Positions 19,449 to 28,652 of a stretch of 64,000 nt of DNA are shown in pieces. Position numbers and translations under genes: made by a program. The DNA lies in contig NZ_JNIY01000003.1 of assembly GCF_000701465.1 (NCBI RefSeq), forward strand, positions 806,001-870,000, read 5' to 3'. The notes under the pieces are model-generated. The model saw nothing but the letters and a program-made list of their open reading frames with translations. It searched no databases and had not been told where the DNA came from. Each line of letters starts with the position of its first letter. Positions within the stretch are counted from its first letter, which is position 1. This DNA comes from Paraoerskovia marina DSM 21750 (GTDB lineage Bacteria; Actinomycetota; Actinomycetes; Actinomycetales; Cellulomonadaceae).

Positions 19449-20336
19449 CTACCGGAAGACGACCGTGCGTGAGCCGTCGAGCAGCACCCGGTGCTCGGCG
19501 TGCCAGCGCACGGCACGGGCCAGGGTGCGGCGCTCGACGTCCTCGCCCAGCGCGACGAGGTCCTTCTCGGCGTGCGAGTGGTCGACGCGCTCGACGTCCT
19601 GCTCGATGATCGGCCCCTCGTCGAGGTCGCCGGTGACGTAGTGCGACGTCGCGCCGATCAGCTTCACGCCGCGGGCGTGCGCCTGCGCGTACGGGCGGGC
19701 GCCCTTGAAGCTCGGCAGGAACGAGTGGTGGATGTTGATCACCTGTCCGGCCAGGTCGCGGCAGAGCTCGTCGGACAGGATCTGCATGTACCGCGCGAGG
19801 ACGACGAGCTCGACGTCGAGCTCGTCGACGATCTGGCGCAGGCGTGCCTCGGCGTCGACCTTCGTCTCCCGGGTGACCGGCACGTGGTGGAACGGCTTGC
19901 CGTAGAACTGCGCGATCTCGGCCAGGTCGGGGTGGTTCCCGACGACGCCGACGACGTCGACGGGCAGCGCCTGGTGGCGCTCGCGGTACAGCAGGTCGGT
20001 GAGGCAGTGGGGAGCCTTGGAGACCATCAGCAGGGTGCGCACGCGGCGTCCGACGACGTCGAGGTGCCACGTCATGTCGAAGGCGGCGGCCACCGGCGCC
20101 AGCGCGTCCTCGAGGGTCGCGCGGTCTGACCGCGAGACCACCTGGACCCGCATGAAGAAGAGTCCCGTGTCGGGGTCCCCGAACTGCTGGGACTCGGTGA
20201 TGTTCCCGCCGTGCTCGGCGAGCGTCCCGGTGACGCCGTGGACGATCCCGGGCCGGTCGGGGCACGAGAGGGTCAGGACCCAGTGCGTCGGCAGGGCGTC
20301 GGTGTTCAGCGGCAGCGCGGTCGGGGAGGAGCTCAC
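19449..20336 (-). CDS. purU: Formyltetrahydrofolate deformylase
   Basis: A 295-residue hydrolase that releases formate from 10-formyl-THF and so balances the C1-folate pool. An N-terminal ACT domain (LSCPDRPGIVHGVTGTLAEHGGNI, about residues 15-90) precedes a PurN-like catalytic domain with VINIHHSFLPSFKGARPY (catalytic Asn and His) and the Asp in GDLDEGPIIEQD. The GTG at 20336 is preferred: it begins a typical 17-residue lead into the ACT strand, while a longer frame to 20390 has an unlikely Pro/Arg head. It complements purN, purH, glyA and folD elsewhere in the window, with no visible riboswitch of its own. Confidence 0.95.
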   Translation of the reverse strand: MSSSPTALPLNTDALPTHWVLTLSCPDRPGIVHGVTGTLAEHGGNITESQQFGDPDTGLFFMRVQVVSRSDRATLEDALAPVAAAFDMTWHLDVVGRRVRTLLMVSKAPHCLTDLLYRERHQALPVDVVGVVGNHPDLAEIAQFYGKPFHHVPVTRETKVDAEARLRQIVDELDVELVVLARYMQILSDELCRDLAGQVINIHHSFLPSFKGARPYAQAHARGVKLIGATSHYVTGDLDEGPIIEQDVERVDHSHAEKDLVALGEDVERRTLARAVRWHAEHRVLLDGSRTVVFR

Positions 20337-20416
20337 CGGCCCAGCGTAGCCGGGGACGGGCGTCCGCTCCGTGGCGGGTCGCGGGCACATCGCGACGAAT
20401 CTGGGACGATGGGTCC

Positions 20417-20923
20417 ATGACGGACGACCTGACGATCGACCTGGTTCCCGACGAGAGCGCGGGGGAGCTCCTGACCCTGCGTCGCGCGGCCTTCGTCACG
20501 GAAGCGCAGATCCACGACGACCCGAACATCCCGCCGTTGACGCAGACGTTGCACGAGCTGCGCGACGACCTCAAGGAGGAGAACGTCGTCACGATCGGGG
20601 CCTGGGACGGGCACCGGCTCGTCGGCTCCGTCCGCATCGAGTTCGAGGGGACCAAGGCGACGCTCGGGCGACTGGCGGTGGCGCCGGACCAGCAGGGACG
20701 CGGCATCGGCACGCAGCTGATGTTCGCCGTCCTGCCGTACCTGCCGGAGGAGACCACGGAGGTCTGGGTCTTCACGGGCAAGGACTCGGCGCAGAACCTC
20801 GCGATGTACCAGCAGCAGGGGTACGAGGAGCAGTTCGACAAGACCGCGGGTGACCTGACCTACACCTACCTGCGTCGAATCCTCGGCGAGGTCGACGCGC
20901 GCAACGACGCAGAGGCTCGCTAA
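20417..20923 (+). CDS. GNAT-family N-acetyltransferase
   Basis: A 168-residue single-domain acetyltransferase. The acetyl-CoA pyrophosphate-binding motif is LAVAPDQQGRGIGTQLM (Q/RxxGxG/A), preceded by the TLGRLAV strand and followed by the NLAMYQQQGYEE element of motif B. The acyl acceptor cannot be predicted. It stands alone between the divergent purU and the downstream membrane-HTH gene. Confidence 0.9.
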   Translation: MTDDLTIDLVPDESAGELLTLRRAAFVTEAQIHDDPNIPPLTQTLHELRDDLKEENVVTIGAWDGHRLVGSVRIEFEGTKATLGRLAVAPDQQGRGIGTQLMFAVLPYLPEETTEVWVFTGKDSAQNLAMYQQQGYEEQFDKTAGDLTYTYLRRILGEVDARNDAEAR

Positions 20924-20933
20924 CAGTTCTTCT

Positions 20934-20948
20934 CCGGCCGTCGGCCGG
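20934..20948. terminator. Short GC hairpin after the GNAT gene
   Basis: CCGGCC-GTC-GGCCGG forms a 6-bp stem with a 3-base loop eleven bases after the GNAT stop. It is a weak candidate terminator without a U-tract. Confidence 0.35.
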
Positions 20949-20969
20949 GTCACAGTTTCATGTCGACCA

Positions 20970-21002
20970 TTGACTTTCCGGTTGTCCAAATGCTGGTATA
21001 TG
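20970..21002 (+). promoter_or_regulatory. AT-rich promoter of the membrane-HTH gene
   Basis: TTGACT at 20970-20975 is a good -35 box. TGGTAT/TATATG at about 20994-21002 is the -10 region, in a stretch noticeably AT-richer than its surroundings. A GGAGG ribosome binding site and a GTG start follow at 21021-21031. The 107-bp gap thus has its own strong-looking promoter. Confidence 0.5.
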
Positions 21003-21030
21003 CCCGGATCGTCAATATTCGGAGGCAGCA

Positions 21031-22365
21031 GTGACCCAGCACGACACGTCCGCGCAACCGGCGGGTACCGCACGACCCGCAAAATACCGCGGACGGCACC
21101 TGCCCATGGTGGCGGTCGTCATCGCGGCGTTCATCGCCACCGCCCTGGCCTACAGCGGCATGGTCCTCTTCGGGCTCGAGGTCGCGGGCATGGCCCCGAT
21201 GGAGGCCTACGCGCTGGCCGGCTTCCTCGAGGTCAGCCTCGTCGCCGTCGCCCTGATGGCTCGCAACGCCGCTCTCGAGGCACGCCCGTACGGAGTCCTG
21301 CTCACGCTCACCTGGGTCCTGTCGGGAACCTCGGGCCTCTTCGCCGCCCTGCACGAGGTCGCTGTCCCCAGCGCGACGACGCCGTACATGGTCGTCTTCC
21401 GGTTCATCCCCCCGCTCGTCGCCGCGCTGATGTGGCACCTCGCGCTCGTCGGTGAACGGCATCTGGTCACGGGGGACACCCTGGACGAGCGTCGGCGCGA
21501 GCGCCGGGTCCACGCCTACGTGACCGCTCTCGAGAAGTGGCGCGACGCGCGGCTCGACAGCACGGGCGACCGCAAGAGCACCCGCAAGGTCCGGACGGCG
21601 CACCAGGCGCAGCGCTCGGCACGCGACGGCGCGCTCAAGCTGCTCACCGTCGAGGACTTCGAGCGACGCATGCAGGTGTGGGTCCAGCGCCTCGAGGCCG
21701 CCGAGCGGCACGGGAGTCGCCTCGACCTGATCGGGGCCAGCTCGGTCAAGCGCGGCATGACGCCCGGCGTCGCGGAGGTCGCCCGCCCCCAGGCGCAGCC
21801 GGAGCCGGAGCTGACCCGCCCCACAGCCACCCACGAGGAGCCTGAGACGCGGGCGGAGCGTGACGCCGTCGAGGACTCCACCGAGACGACGTCGACCGAG
21901 CGCTATGCCGACGTGTCGATCACGGCGCTGCTGGCCGACGCAAAGGCGGACGAGCGCTCGGAGCGGGCGACGGACCCCGTGCAGCACGCTGCGCCCGCGC
22001 CCACGCCCGTGACGCCGGACGAGTCGACGGCTCCCGTGCCCTACGACGAGCGACTGCCCGAGACGGGACACACCCGTCGCGTCGAGATCTTCGACCTCGT
22101 GAACCGGCCCGAGTGGGCACGGCGTGCCGCAGGGTCCGCGGAGGGCTCGACGGCAGGTACCGCCACGCCCGACGAGTCGTCCGCCGACGTGTCGACCCTG
22201 TCCGCGCGGGACCAGCGGATCCTGGCGCTCGCGGGTGACGGTGTCGCGCACAAGGACATCGCCCGGGAGGTGGACGCGTCGCGCTCGACCGTGAGCCGCG
22301 TCGTGCGACGCCACGGGGCTCAGTCGAGCACCACGGACGAGGCACGCGAGTTCGCACGCGTCTGA
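21031..22365 (+). CDS. Orphan four-helix membrane protein with C-terminal HTH (DUF2637/SpdB-like)
   Basis: A 444-residue protein of unassigned function. Residues about 25-150 hold four membrane helices; the first two with the FGLEVAGMAPMEAYALAGFLEV loop resemble the DUF2637 (SpdB-like) proteins of actinobacterial mobile elements, though similarity is only partial. A basic segment rich in Arg/Lys and Glu follows (160-250), then a long acidic Pro/Thr/Glu-rich linker (about 255-385). The last 45 residues, LSARDQRILALAGDGVAHKDIAREVDASRSTVSRVVRRHG, form a convincing helix-turn-helix like those of LuxR/sigma-4 or resolvase-type domains. The arrangement suggests a membrane-tethered DNA-binding protein. 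No integrase, Rep or transfer gene is nearby. Promoter and terminator isolate it as a single unit. Confidence 0.7.
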   Translation: MTQHDTSAQPAGTARPAKYRGRHLPMVAVVIAAFIATALAYSGMVLFGLEVAGMAPMEAYALAGFLEVSLVAVALMARNAALEARPYGVLLTLTWVLSGTSGLFAALHEVAVPSATTPYMVVFRFIPPLVAALMWHLALVGERHLVTGDTLDERRRERRVHAYVTALEKWRDARLDSTGDRKSTRKVRTAHQAQRSARDGALKLLTVEDFERRMQVWVQRLEAAERHGSRLDLIGASSVKRGMTPGVAEVARPQAQPEPELTRPTATHEEPETRAERDAVEDSTETTSTERYADVSITALLADAKADERSERATDPVQHAAPAPTPVTPDESTAPVPYDERLPETGHTRRVEIFDLVNRPEWARRAAGSAEGSTAGTATPDESSADVSTLSARDQRILALAGDGVAHKDIAREVDASRSTVSRVVRRHGAQSSTTDEAREFARV

Positions 22366-22375
22366 CCCGCTGATC

Positions 22376-22413
22376 GACGGCGCCGGGTGCTGAACGCAGC
22401 ACCCGGCGCCGTC
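22376..22413. terminator. Strong bidirectional terminator
   Basis: A perfect 17-bp inverted repeat (22376-22392 with 22397-22413) around an AACG tetraloop lies between the membrane-HTH gene and the convergent sugar ATPase gene. Its right arm ends one base before the ATPase stop codon on the other strand. Confidence 0.8.
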
Positions 22414-22414
22414 G

Positions 22415-23185
22415 TCATGCCGTGCGTCGTGCCCGGTGGTCGGGCGGGACGAGCGGTGAGGCACCGGTGACGGCGGCGATGATCTCCTCGTAGCTGGCGT
22501 CCGCGCCGACGAACGAGCCGTTGTTGCGCCCGTGCCGGAGCACCTCGATCCGGTCGGCCACGGCGTGGACGTCGGTCATGTTGTGGCTGATTAGCACGAC
22601 GGCGTGGCCGAGGTCGCGCAAGCTCTGGATGTGCGTGAGCACCTCCGCCGTCTGCGACACGGAGAGGGACGCGGTCGGCTCGTCGAGGATGACGACGCGC
22701 GGGGATCCGAGCAGGGTGCGCGCGATGGCGACGGACTGGCGCTGGCCCGCGGACAGGCCTGCCACCGGTGTGCGTACCGACGGGATCCGGGACGTGAGCG
22801 AGTGCAGGATGCTGCGCGCCTCCTCCTCCATCCCTTCCTCGTCGAGCCGGCGACCGATCCGACGTTCCTGCCCGAGGTAGAGGTTCGAGACGACGTCGAG
22901 GTTCTCGCACAGCGCGAGGTCCTGGAAGACGGTGGCGATACCGAGGGCTCGCGCGGCCGACGGCGAGGAGATCGTGACGGGTGCGCCGTCCATCTCGATG
23001 AGCCCCGCGTCGGGGGAGAGAACCCCGGCGATCACCTTGGCCAGCGTGGACTTTCCCGCCGCGTTGTCCCCGACGAGGGCGACGACCTCCCGCGGGTACA
23101 GGTCGAGGTCGACCTCGGAGAGCGCCTGGACGTGGCCGAACCGCTTGTCGATCCCGCGGAGCGCGAGCGTGGGGGAAGGTCGCAC
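22415..23185 (-). CDS. Single-domain sugar ABC ATPase without a permease partner
   Basis: A 256-residue ATPase of the CUT2 (ribose/xylose/fructose, FrcA-like) class. Walker A is GDNAAGKST, signature LSAGQRQ, Walker B VVILDEPTASL, switch ISHNM. CUT2 ATPases are usually fused double-domain proteins; this one has a single domain. It starts (GTG) 6 bp after the ROK regulator stop, so the two form an operon. No permease or binding protein is linked on this strand. The divergent ChvE-MmsA-MmsB operon has its own fused ATPase, so this may be an alternative energiser or serve a distant permease. RBS GAGGTG lies upstream. Confidence 0.88.
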   Translation of the reverse strand: MRPSPTLALRGIDKRFGHVQALSEVDLDLYPREVVALVGDNAAGKSTLAKVIAGVLSPDAGLIEMDGAPVTISSPSAARALGIATVFQDLALCENLDVVSNLYLGQERRIGRRLDEEGMEEEARSILHSLTSRIPSVRTPVAGLSAGQRQSVAIARTLLGSPRVVILDEPTASLSVSQTAEVLTHIQSLRDLGHAVVLISHNMTDVHAVADRIEVLRHGRNNGSFVGADASYEEIIAAVTGASPLVPPDHRARRTA

Positions 23186-23191
23186 CTCAGG

Positions 23192-24412
23192 TCACCTCTC
23201 TTCCGGGTCGAGCGTCGTCGCTCGGGGTGATGATGTCAGTTCCGGTGATGTCTCGACGTCGACGCCGCGCAGCGCGACGGCGAGTGCCCCCATGATCTCC
23301 GCCCGGTCGCCGAGTGCCGCGGGCACGACCTCGACGGGGGAGATGGCGTTGGGGACGACGTGGCGCAGGACGGCGTCGCGGAGCGGGGCGAGGAACGTCT
23401 CCCCGGTCTCGGCGAGCTCGCCGCCCACGACCACCCGTTGGGGGTTGACGGTGCTCGCGAGCGACGCGACGACGCTCCCGACCTTCTCGCCCGCGTCCGC
23501 GATCACGCGGCGGCACCCGGGGTCGCCCTCCTCGGCGCGGGTGATCACGTCGCGCAGGGTGAGGGGTCCGTGGCTGGCGCGGAGCATCTCGAGCAGCGCC
23601 GCGCTGCCGACGACCGTGTCGAGGCAGCCGCGGTTGCCGCAGCGGCAGATCGCTCCGGCCGCGTCGACCTGGACGTGCCCGATCTCGCCTGCCGTGCCGG
23701 CGAATCCCCGGTGCAGGCGGCCGTTGATCATGATCCCCGCGCCGACACCGTACGAGGCTCGAACGAAGATGGAGTCCTGCACGTCGGCCGCGGCGCCGAA
23801 GTCGTGCTCGGCGATCGCACCCAGGTTCGCGTCGTTGTCGACGTGGACGGGGCGTGCGAGGCGCTTGCTGAGGACCTGGCCGACGTGGAGGTCGTCCCAG
23901 CCGCGCAGCAGTCCGCGCACCGCGATCATCCCGGTCGCCTCGTCCACCGGTGCGGGGAGGGCGAGCCCGACACCCAGGAGCTCCTCGAGACCCGAGCCGA
24001 GCCGCTCCAGGTGGTCCACGACGAGCAGGGCGGCGCGGTCGAGGCTGGTGTCGACGCGGTGGTCCGGGGGCAGCGGCATGGACTGCGTCGCGACGATCTC
24101 GCGGGTGAGGTCTCCGAGGGCGACGGTGAGGTGGCGGTGACCGAACTGGACGCCGGCGACGAGCCCGAGCCGCCGGGCCAGGGTGACCTTGAGAGCCCGG
24201 CGACCGGAGCGTGAGGTGGTCTGCGTGTCCACGACACCGGCGGCGGCGAGCTCCTTGACGATGGTCGAGACCGTCGCCGTCGACAGGCCCGTCGCCCCGG
24301 CGAGCTCGATCTGGGTGAGGCCCCCGAACTGCTTGACCGCGTTCACGATGCGGGTCCGGTTCGCCTCCCTCAGCGAGGTCTGCGAACCGGGCGTGGGCCG
24401 GTCGGTGAGCAC
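23192..24412 (-). CDS. ROK-family transcriptional regulator
   Basis: A 406-residue repressor of the NagC/XylR/Mlc type, starting at GTG. A winged HTH spans about residues 15-75 (LTQIELAGATGLSTATVSTIVKEL). The sugar-sensing ROK domain follows, with VDNDANLGAI, the zinc site made by H246 in EIGHVQV and C256, C258, C263 in CRCGNRGCLD. The phosphate-binding loop is degenerate (QFGHRHL rather than DxGGT), as expected for a regulator rather than a kinase. It is divergent from the monosaccharide importer and upstream of the lone sugar ATPase, so it probably controls both by sensing the imported sugar. Confidence 0.92.
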   Translation of the reverse strand: MLTDRPTPGSQTSLREANRTRIVNAVKQFGGLTQIELAGATGLSTATVSTIVKELAAAGVVDTQTTSRSGRRALKVTLARRLGLVAGVQFGHRHLTVALGDLTREIVATQSMPLPPDHRVDTSLDRAALLVVDHLERLGSGLEELLGVGLALPAPVDEATGMIAVRGLLRGWDDLHVGQVLSKRLARPVHVDNDANLGAIAEHDFGAAADVQDSIFVRASYGVGAGIMINGRLHRGFAGTAGEIGHVQVDAAGAICRCGNRGCLDTVVGSAALLEMLRASHGPLTLRDVITRAEEGDPGCRRVIADAGEKVGSVVASLASTVNPQRVVVGGELAETGETFLAPLRDAVLRHVVPNAISPVEVVPAALGDRAEIMGALAVALRGVDVETSPELTSSPRATTLDPEER

Positions 24413-24512
24413 TCCCCGAGACTACAGGGGCGAATCGGAGACTCAGAGGATCGGTACACGCGTCTTGGATTAGAGAGTCGAACACAGAATGGTAACGAAG
24501 TAGATTCTGGGC

Positions 24513-24542
24513 TTGACCCTCGAACGAAGCCACACCTAGGTT
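24513..24542 (+). promoter_or_regulatory. Promoter of the monosaccharide importer operon
   Basis: TTGACC at 24513-24518 and TAGGTT at 24537-24542 are spaced by 18 bp. They lie in the 233-bp gap between the divergent ROK gene and the binding-protein gene. The AT-richer stretch immediately upstream (about 24463-24505) is the likeliest location of the ROK operator, but no clear symmetry stands out. Confidence 0.5.
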
Positions 24543-24645
24543 TCTCGACATGCCCCAGCGGTGCGGCTGCTCGAAGGAGCGTCGCTCGAGGGCGTGTTGC
24601 GCACGATCGGTGCGCATCCCTGGTTCGACGACGAGAGGGAAGACG

Positions 24646-25773
24646 ATGACGTCTCTTCGCAAGACAGCCGCCGTGATCGCCGGCGCCACACTCCTGTTCG
24701 GGTCTCTGACCGCCTGCAGCTCCGAGCGCGCGAGCGACTCCGCCGATGCCGGTGAGAGCGCTTCCGCCGAGGACACGCTGGTCGGTATCGCGATGCCCAC
24801 CAAGAGCCTCCAGCGCTGGAACAACGACGGTGCCCACCTGGAGGAGCTCCTCCAGGAGACCGGCTACGAGACCTCGCTGCAGTACGCCGACAACAAGGTC
24901 GACCAGCAGATCACGCAGATCCAGAACATGATCAACGACGGCGCGGACGTGCTCGTCGTCGCCTCGATCGACGGCACGGCGCTCGGTCCGGTCCTCCAGG
25001 ACGCCGCCGACCAGGAGATCCCGGTCATCGCCTACGACCGTCTGATCAACGACACGGAGAACGTGGACTACTACGCCACGTTCGACAACGAGCTCGTGGG
25101 CACGCTCCAGGGCGAGTTCATCGTCGACCAGCTGGGCCTCGCGGACGGCGAAGGCCCGTACAACCTCGAGCCGTTCGCCGGGTCGCCCGACGACAACAAC
25201 GCCAAGTTCTTCTTCAAGGGCGCGTGGGACGTGCTGACCGAGTACGTCGACAACGGGCAACTCGTCGTGCCGTCCGGCAAGGCGCCGGCCACGGTCGACG
25301 AGTGGACCACCATCGGCATCCAGGGCTGGGAGTCCGCCAAGGCGCAGTCCGAGATGGAGAACCGACTCAACTCGTTCTACACGGACAAGAAGGTCGACGT
25401 CGTCCTCTCGCCGAACGACTCGCTCGCGCTCGGCATCGAGCAGGCGCTCGACGGTGCCGGCTACTCCGCCGACGGCGACTGGCCGCTCGTGACCGGTCAG
25501 GACGCCGACGAGGCGAACGTGAAGAACATGCTCGCGGGCATGCAGGCGATGACGGTCTGGAAGGACACCCGCACCCTCGGTGACCAGGTCGCCACGATGG
25601 TCGAGGAGATCGTCAGCGGCGAGGAGGTCGAGGTCAACGACACCGAGACCTACGACAACGGAGTGAAGGTCGTCCCGTCCTACCTGCTGCCGCCGCAGGT
25701 CGTCGTCCCCGACGAGGTCGAGTCCGCACTGGTGGACTCCGGCTTCTACACGGCAGACCAGCTCGGTCTCTGA
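24646..25773 (+). CDS. chvE: Multiple-monosaccharide-binding lipoprotein (ChvE-like)
   Basis: A 375-residue periplasmic-binding-like lipoprotein anchored outside the membrane. The ATG at 24646 follows AGAGGGA; an in-frame ATG 96 bases upstream adds a Cys/Arg-rich head and is rejected. The lipobox LTAC places the lipidated cysteine at residue 24. The mature protein shows [16 protein letters not shown], the [15 protein letters not shown] helix, IAYDRLI and [17 protein letters not shown], characteristic of the ChvE/xylose-glucose-arabinose binding group. It should deliver aldoses to the MmsA/MmsB-type transporter encoded next. Confidence 0.93.
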   Translation: MTSLRKTAAVIAGATLLFGSLTACSSERASDSADAGESASAEDTLVGIAMPTKSLQRWNNDGAHLEELLQETGYETSLQYADNKVDQQITQIQNMINDGADVLVVASIDGTALGPVLQDAADQEIPVIAYDRLINDTENVDYYATFDNELVGTLQGEFIVDQLGLADGEGPYNLEPFAGSPDDNNAKFFFKGAWDVLTEYVDNGQLVVPSGKAPATVDEWTTIGIQGWESAKAQSEMENRLNSFYTDKKVDVVLSPNDSLALGIEQALDGAGYSADGDWPLVTGQDADEANVKNMLAGMQAMTVWKDTRTLGDQVATMVEEIVSGEEVEVNDTETYDNGVKVVPSYLLPPQVVVPDEVESALVDSGFYTADQLGL

Positions 25774-25785
25774 TCCGTACAGTCC

Positions 25786-25815
25786 GCCGCGCCCGGGAGC
25801 GATCCCGGGCGCGGC
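25786..25815 (+). promoter_or_regulatory. Intercistronic hairpin between binding-protein and ATPase genes
   Basis: A perfect 13-bp stem (25786-25798 with 25803-25815) closed by a GCGA tetraloop sits between chvE and mmsA. There is no U-tract. In ABC operons such hairpins protect the upstream transcript end or partly terminate, giving an excess of binding protein over membrane components; that role is inferred. Confidence 0.65.
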
Positions 25816-25846
25816 GTGGCACCCCAGCACGAGTGAGGAGTCACGG

Positions 25847-27394
25847 ATGACCGGCGAGAGCCACCTCGAGATGCGGTCGATCACGAAGGAGTTCCCTGGC
25901 GTCAAGGCGCTGCAGGACGTCACGCTGCAGGTGCGCCGCGGTGAGGTGCACGCGATCTGCGGCGAGAACGGCGCGGGCAAGTCGACCCTGATGAAGGTCC
26001 TGTCCGGCGTCTACCCCCACGGGACGTACGACGGTGAGATCCTGCTGGGCGGGGCGCCGTGCGAGTTCCGGGGAATCAAGGAGAGCGAGGCGCGCGGGGT
26101 GGTCATCATCCACCAGGAGCTCGCACTCGTCCCCTACCTCTCCCTCGCCGAGAACATCTTCCTCGGCAACGAGAAGTCGCGGGCCGGCGTCGTCGACTGG
26201 AACCGCACGTCGCGTGACGCCAAGGAGCTCCTCGAGCGGGTCGGGCTGCACGACGACCCGGCGACGCAGGCCGCGGACCTGGGCGTCGGCAAGCAGCAGC
26301 TCGTCGAGATCGCCAAGGCGCTCTCCAAGGACGTCGAGCTGTTGATCCTCGACGAGCCGACGGCAGCGCTCAACGACGAGGACAGCGCGCACCTGCTCGG
26401 ACTGATCGACCAGTTCCGCGCCGCAGGCATCACCTGCATCATCATCAGCCACAAGCTCAACGAGATCGCGGCCGTCGCGGACTCGGTCACGATCATCCGG
26501 GACGGGCAGACCATCGAGACGCTCGACCTGCACGGCGACGAGCCGGTCTCGGAGGACCGGATCATCCGCGGCATGGTCGGGCGCGAGCTCGACAGCAGGT
26601 TCCCGACGCACGAGCCGACCATTGGCGAGGAGGTGCTGCGGATCGAGGACTGGACCGTGCACCACCCGGTCAACCCCGAGCGCGTCGTGGTCGACCACGC
26701 CAACCTGCACGTGCGTGCCGGCGAGATCGTCGGGCTCGCGGGGCTGATGGGTGCCGGCCGGACCGAGCTCGCGATGAGCGTGTTCGGCCAGAGCTACGGC
26801 ACGGGCATCAGCGGCAGCGTGTACAAGAACGGGTCCAAGATCCGTACGCGGAACGTCGCCGAGGCGATCTCGCACGGGATCGCCTACGCCACCGAGGACC
26901 GCAAGCGCTACGGTCTCAACCTGATCCAGACCATCCGTGAGAACGTCTCCGCCTCGGCGCTGGGCAAGCTTTCGCGGTGGGGCGTCGTCGAGACCGAGCA
27001 GGAGGTCGTCGTCGCGGAGAAGTACCGGCACGACTTCCGGATCAAGGCCCCGAGCGTCGAGTCCGTCGTCGGCAAGCTCTCCGGGGGAAACCAGCAGAAG
27101 GTCGTCCTGAGCAAGTGGGTCTACTCCGACCCGGACGTGCTGATCCTCGACGAGCCCACCCGCGGGATCGACGTCGGCGCCAAGTTCGAGATCTACGGGA
27201 TCATCAACGCACTCGCCGACGCGGGCAAGGCCGTCATCGTGATCTCCTCCGAGCTCCCCGAGCTGATCGGGGTCTGCGACCGCATCTACGCCATGAACGA
27301 AGGTCGGATCACGGGCGAGGTCGCCCGTGCCGACGCCACCCAGGAGAACCTCATGCACTACATGACCATGGACAAGGGAGAGGTCGTCCGATGA
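25847..27394 (+). CDS. mmsA: Multiple-monosaccharide ABC transporter ATPase (fused double domain)
   Basis: A 515-residue CUT2 ATPase with two nucleotide-binding domains. Domain 1 (about residues 5-245) has GENGAGKST, a degenerate signature (LGVGKQQL) and [11 protein letters not shown]. Domain 2 has the altered P-loop region [12 protein letters not shown], lacking the Walker Lys as is usual for these proteins, with an intact LSGGNQQKV signature and [19 protein letters not shown] precedes the ATG. It energises sugar uptake for the ChvE-like protein and overlaps the permease gene by ATGA. Confidence 0.95.
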   Translation: MTGESHLEMRSITKEFPGVKALQDVTLQVRRGEVHAICGENGAGKSTLMKVLSGVYPHGTYDGEILLGGAPCEFRGIKESEARGVVIIHQELALVPYLSLAENIFLGNEKSRAGVVDWNRTSRDAKELLERVGLHDDPATQAADLGVGKQQLVEIAKALSKDVELLILDEPTAALNDEDSAHLLGLIDQFRAAGITCIIISHKLNEIAAVADSVTIIRDGQTIETLDLHGDEPVSEDRIIRGMVGRELDSRFPTHEPTIGEEVLRIEDWTVHHPVNPERVVVDHANLHVRAGEIVGLAGLMGAGRTELAMSVFGQSYGTGISGSVYKNGSKIRTRNVAEAISHGIAYATEDRKRYGLNLIQTIRENVSASALGKLSRWGVVETEQEVVVAEKYRHDFRIKAPSVESVVGKLSGGNQQKVVLSKWVYSDPDVLILDEPTRGIDVGAKFEIYGIINALADAGKAVIVISSELPELIGVCDRIYAMNEGRITGEVARADATQENLMHYMTMDKGEVVR

Positions 27395-28563
27395 CCGCCG
27401 TCAGCGAGTACCTCGGCCGCAACGTCCGCCAGTACGGGATCGTCGGCGCGCTGATCGTCATCGTGCTGCTCTTCCAGGTGCTGACGGACGGGCGCCTGCT
27501 CTACCCCAACAACATCGCCAGCCTGATCCAGCAGAACGCCTACGTGATGATCCTGGCGATCGGCATGGTGATGGTGATCGTCGCCGGTCACATCGACCTC
27601 TCGGTCGGGTCGGTCGTCGCGTTCGTCGGCGGCCTGTGCGCGATCATGCTCACCGACTGGGAGCTGCCGTGGATCCTCGCGGTCGTCCTCTCTCTCGGCA
27701 TCGGTGCCCTGGTCGGGATGTGGCAGGGGTTCTGGATCGCCTACGTCGGCATTCCTGCCTTCATCGTGACCCTCGCGGGCATGCTGATCTTCCGCGGGCT
27801 CGCGATCGTCCTGGTCGGGACCACCGTGGCGGGACTGCCCAGCAGCTTCAACGCGATCAGCAACGGGTCGCTGCCCAACTGGCTGGGCTTCATCGGTGAC
27901 GCCGACGTGGTCACGCTCTGCATCGGTGCCGTCGGCATCGTCGCGTTCGCGGTCACCCAGTGGCGGTCCCGGGCCGCCGCACGCAGGCACGAGCTGGCGG
28001 TAGAGCCGATGTCGGCCTTCGTGATCAAGCTCGTCGTCGCCTCGGTGCTCATCGCCGTCGTCACCTACTGGCTGTCGCTGTCCGCCGGCGGTACGCCGAT
28101 CGTCCTGCTCATCGTCGGGGCGCTGATCATCGGGTACACGTTCGTCCTGAACCGCACCGTCTTCGGCCGGCACATCTACGCCGTCGGCGGCAACCGCCAC
28201 GCCGCGGTGCTCTCCGGGGTCAACTCGCGTCGCGTCGACTTCGGGATCTTCGTCAACATGGGCGTCCTGGCGGCCGTCGCGGCCATCGTCACCACGTCGC
28301 GCGCCGGCGCCGGCGTGGCGTCGGCCGGGGTGAACTACGAGCTCGACGCGATCGCCGCCTGCTTCATCGGCGGCACCGCGGTCACCGGCGGCGTCGGGCG
28401 GATCTCCGGCGCCATGATCGGCGCGCTGATCATGGGCGTGCTCAACATGGGTCTGTCGATCATGGCGGTCGACGCAGCCTGGCAGCAGGCCATCAAGGGC
28501 CTCGTGCTGCTGCTCGCGGTCGCGTTCGACCTGGTCGGCAAGCGTCGCTCACGCCTCGCCTGA
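27391..28563 (+). CDS. mmsB: Multiple-monosaccharide ABC transporter permease
   Basis: A 390-residue membrane protein starting at the ATG that overlaps the mmsA stop. About ten helices are predicted. The central cytoplasmic loop contains [29 protein letters not shown], the usual docking region of GguB/XylH-like permeases, and the last third carries [40 protein letters not shown] helices typical of the family. It is the third gene of the importer operon. A hairpin follows 28 bases after the stop. Confidence 0.94.
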   Translation: MTAVSEYLGRNVRQYGIVGALIVIVLLFQVLTDGRLLYPNNIASLIQQNAYVMILAIGMVMVIVAGHIDLSVGSVVAFVGGLCAIMLTDWELPWILAVVLSLGIGALVGMWQGFWIAYVGIPAFIVTLAGMLIFRGLAIVLVGTTVAGLPSSFNAISNGSLPNWLGFIGDADVVTLCIGAVGIVAFAVTQWRSRAAARRHELAVEPMSAFVIKLVVASVLIAVVTYWLSLSAGGTPIVLLIVGALIIGYTFVLNRTVFGRHIYAVGGNRHAAVLSGVNSRRVDFGIFVNMGVLAAVAAIVTTSRAGAGVASAGVNYELDAIAACFIGGTAVTGGVGRISGAMIGALIMGVLNMGLSIMAVDAAWQQAIKGLVLLLAVAFDLVGKRRSRLA

Positions 28564-28590
28564 GCCACGACGTCGCGGCCTGGTCCGCCC

Positions 28591-28623
28591 GTGGGCCGTC
28601 CGGATACGATCCGGGCGGCCCAC
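28591..28623 (+). terminator. Hairpin terminator after the importer operon
   Basis: A 15-bp stem with one mismatch (28591-28605 with 28609-28623) and a 3-base ACG loop separates the sugar operon from the glyA riboswitch region. Confidence 0.7.
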
Positions 28624-28652
28624 GCGCGTCCGTCGTCCGTTACGATGATCGC

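Noticed and set aside
20934..22413. The SpdB-like gene considered as part of an integrated conjugative element.
   Set aside because: No integrase, excisionase, Rep, Tra/FtsK-type translocase, att repeats or tRNA target were seen within several kilobases, and flanking genes are chromosomal housekeeping functions.
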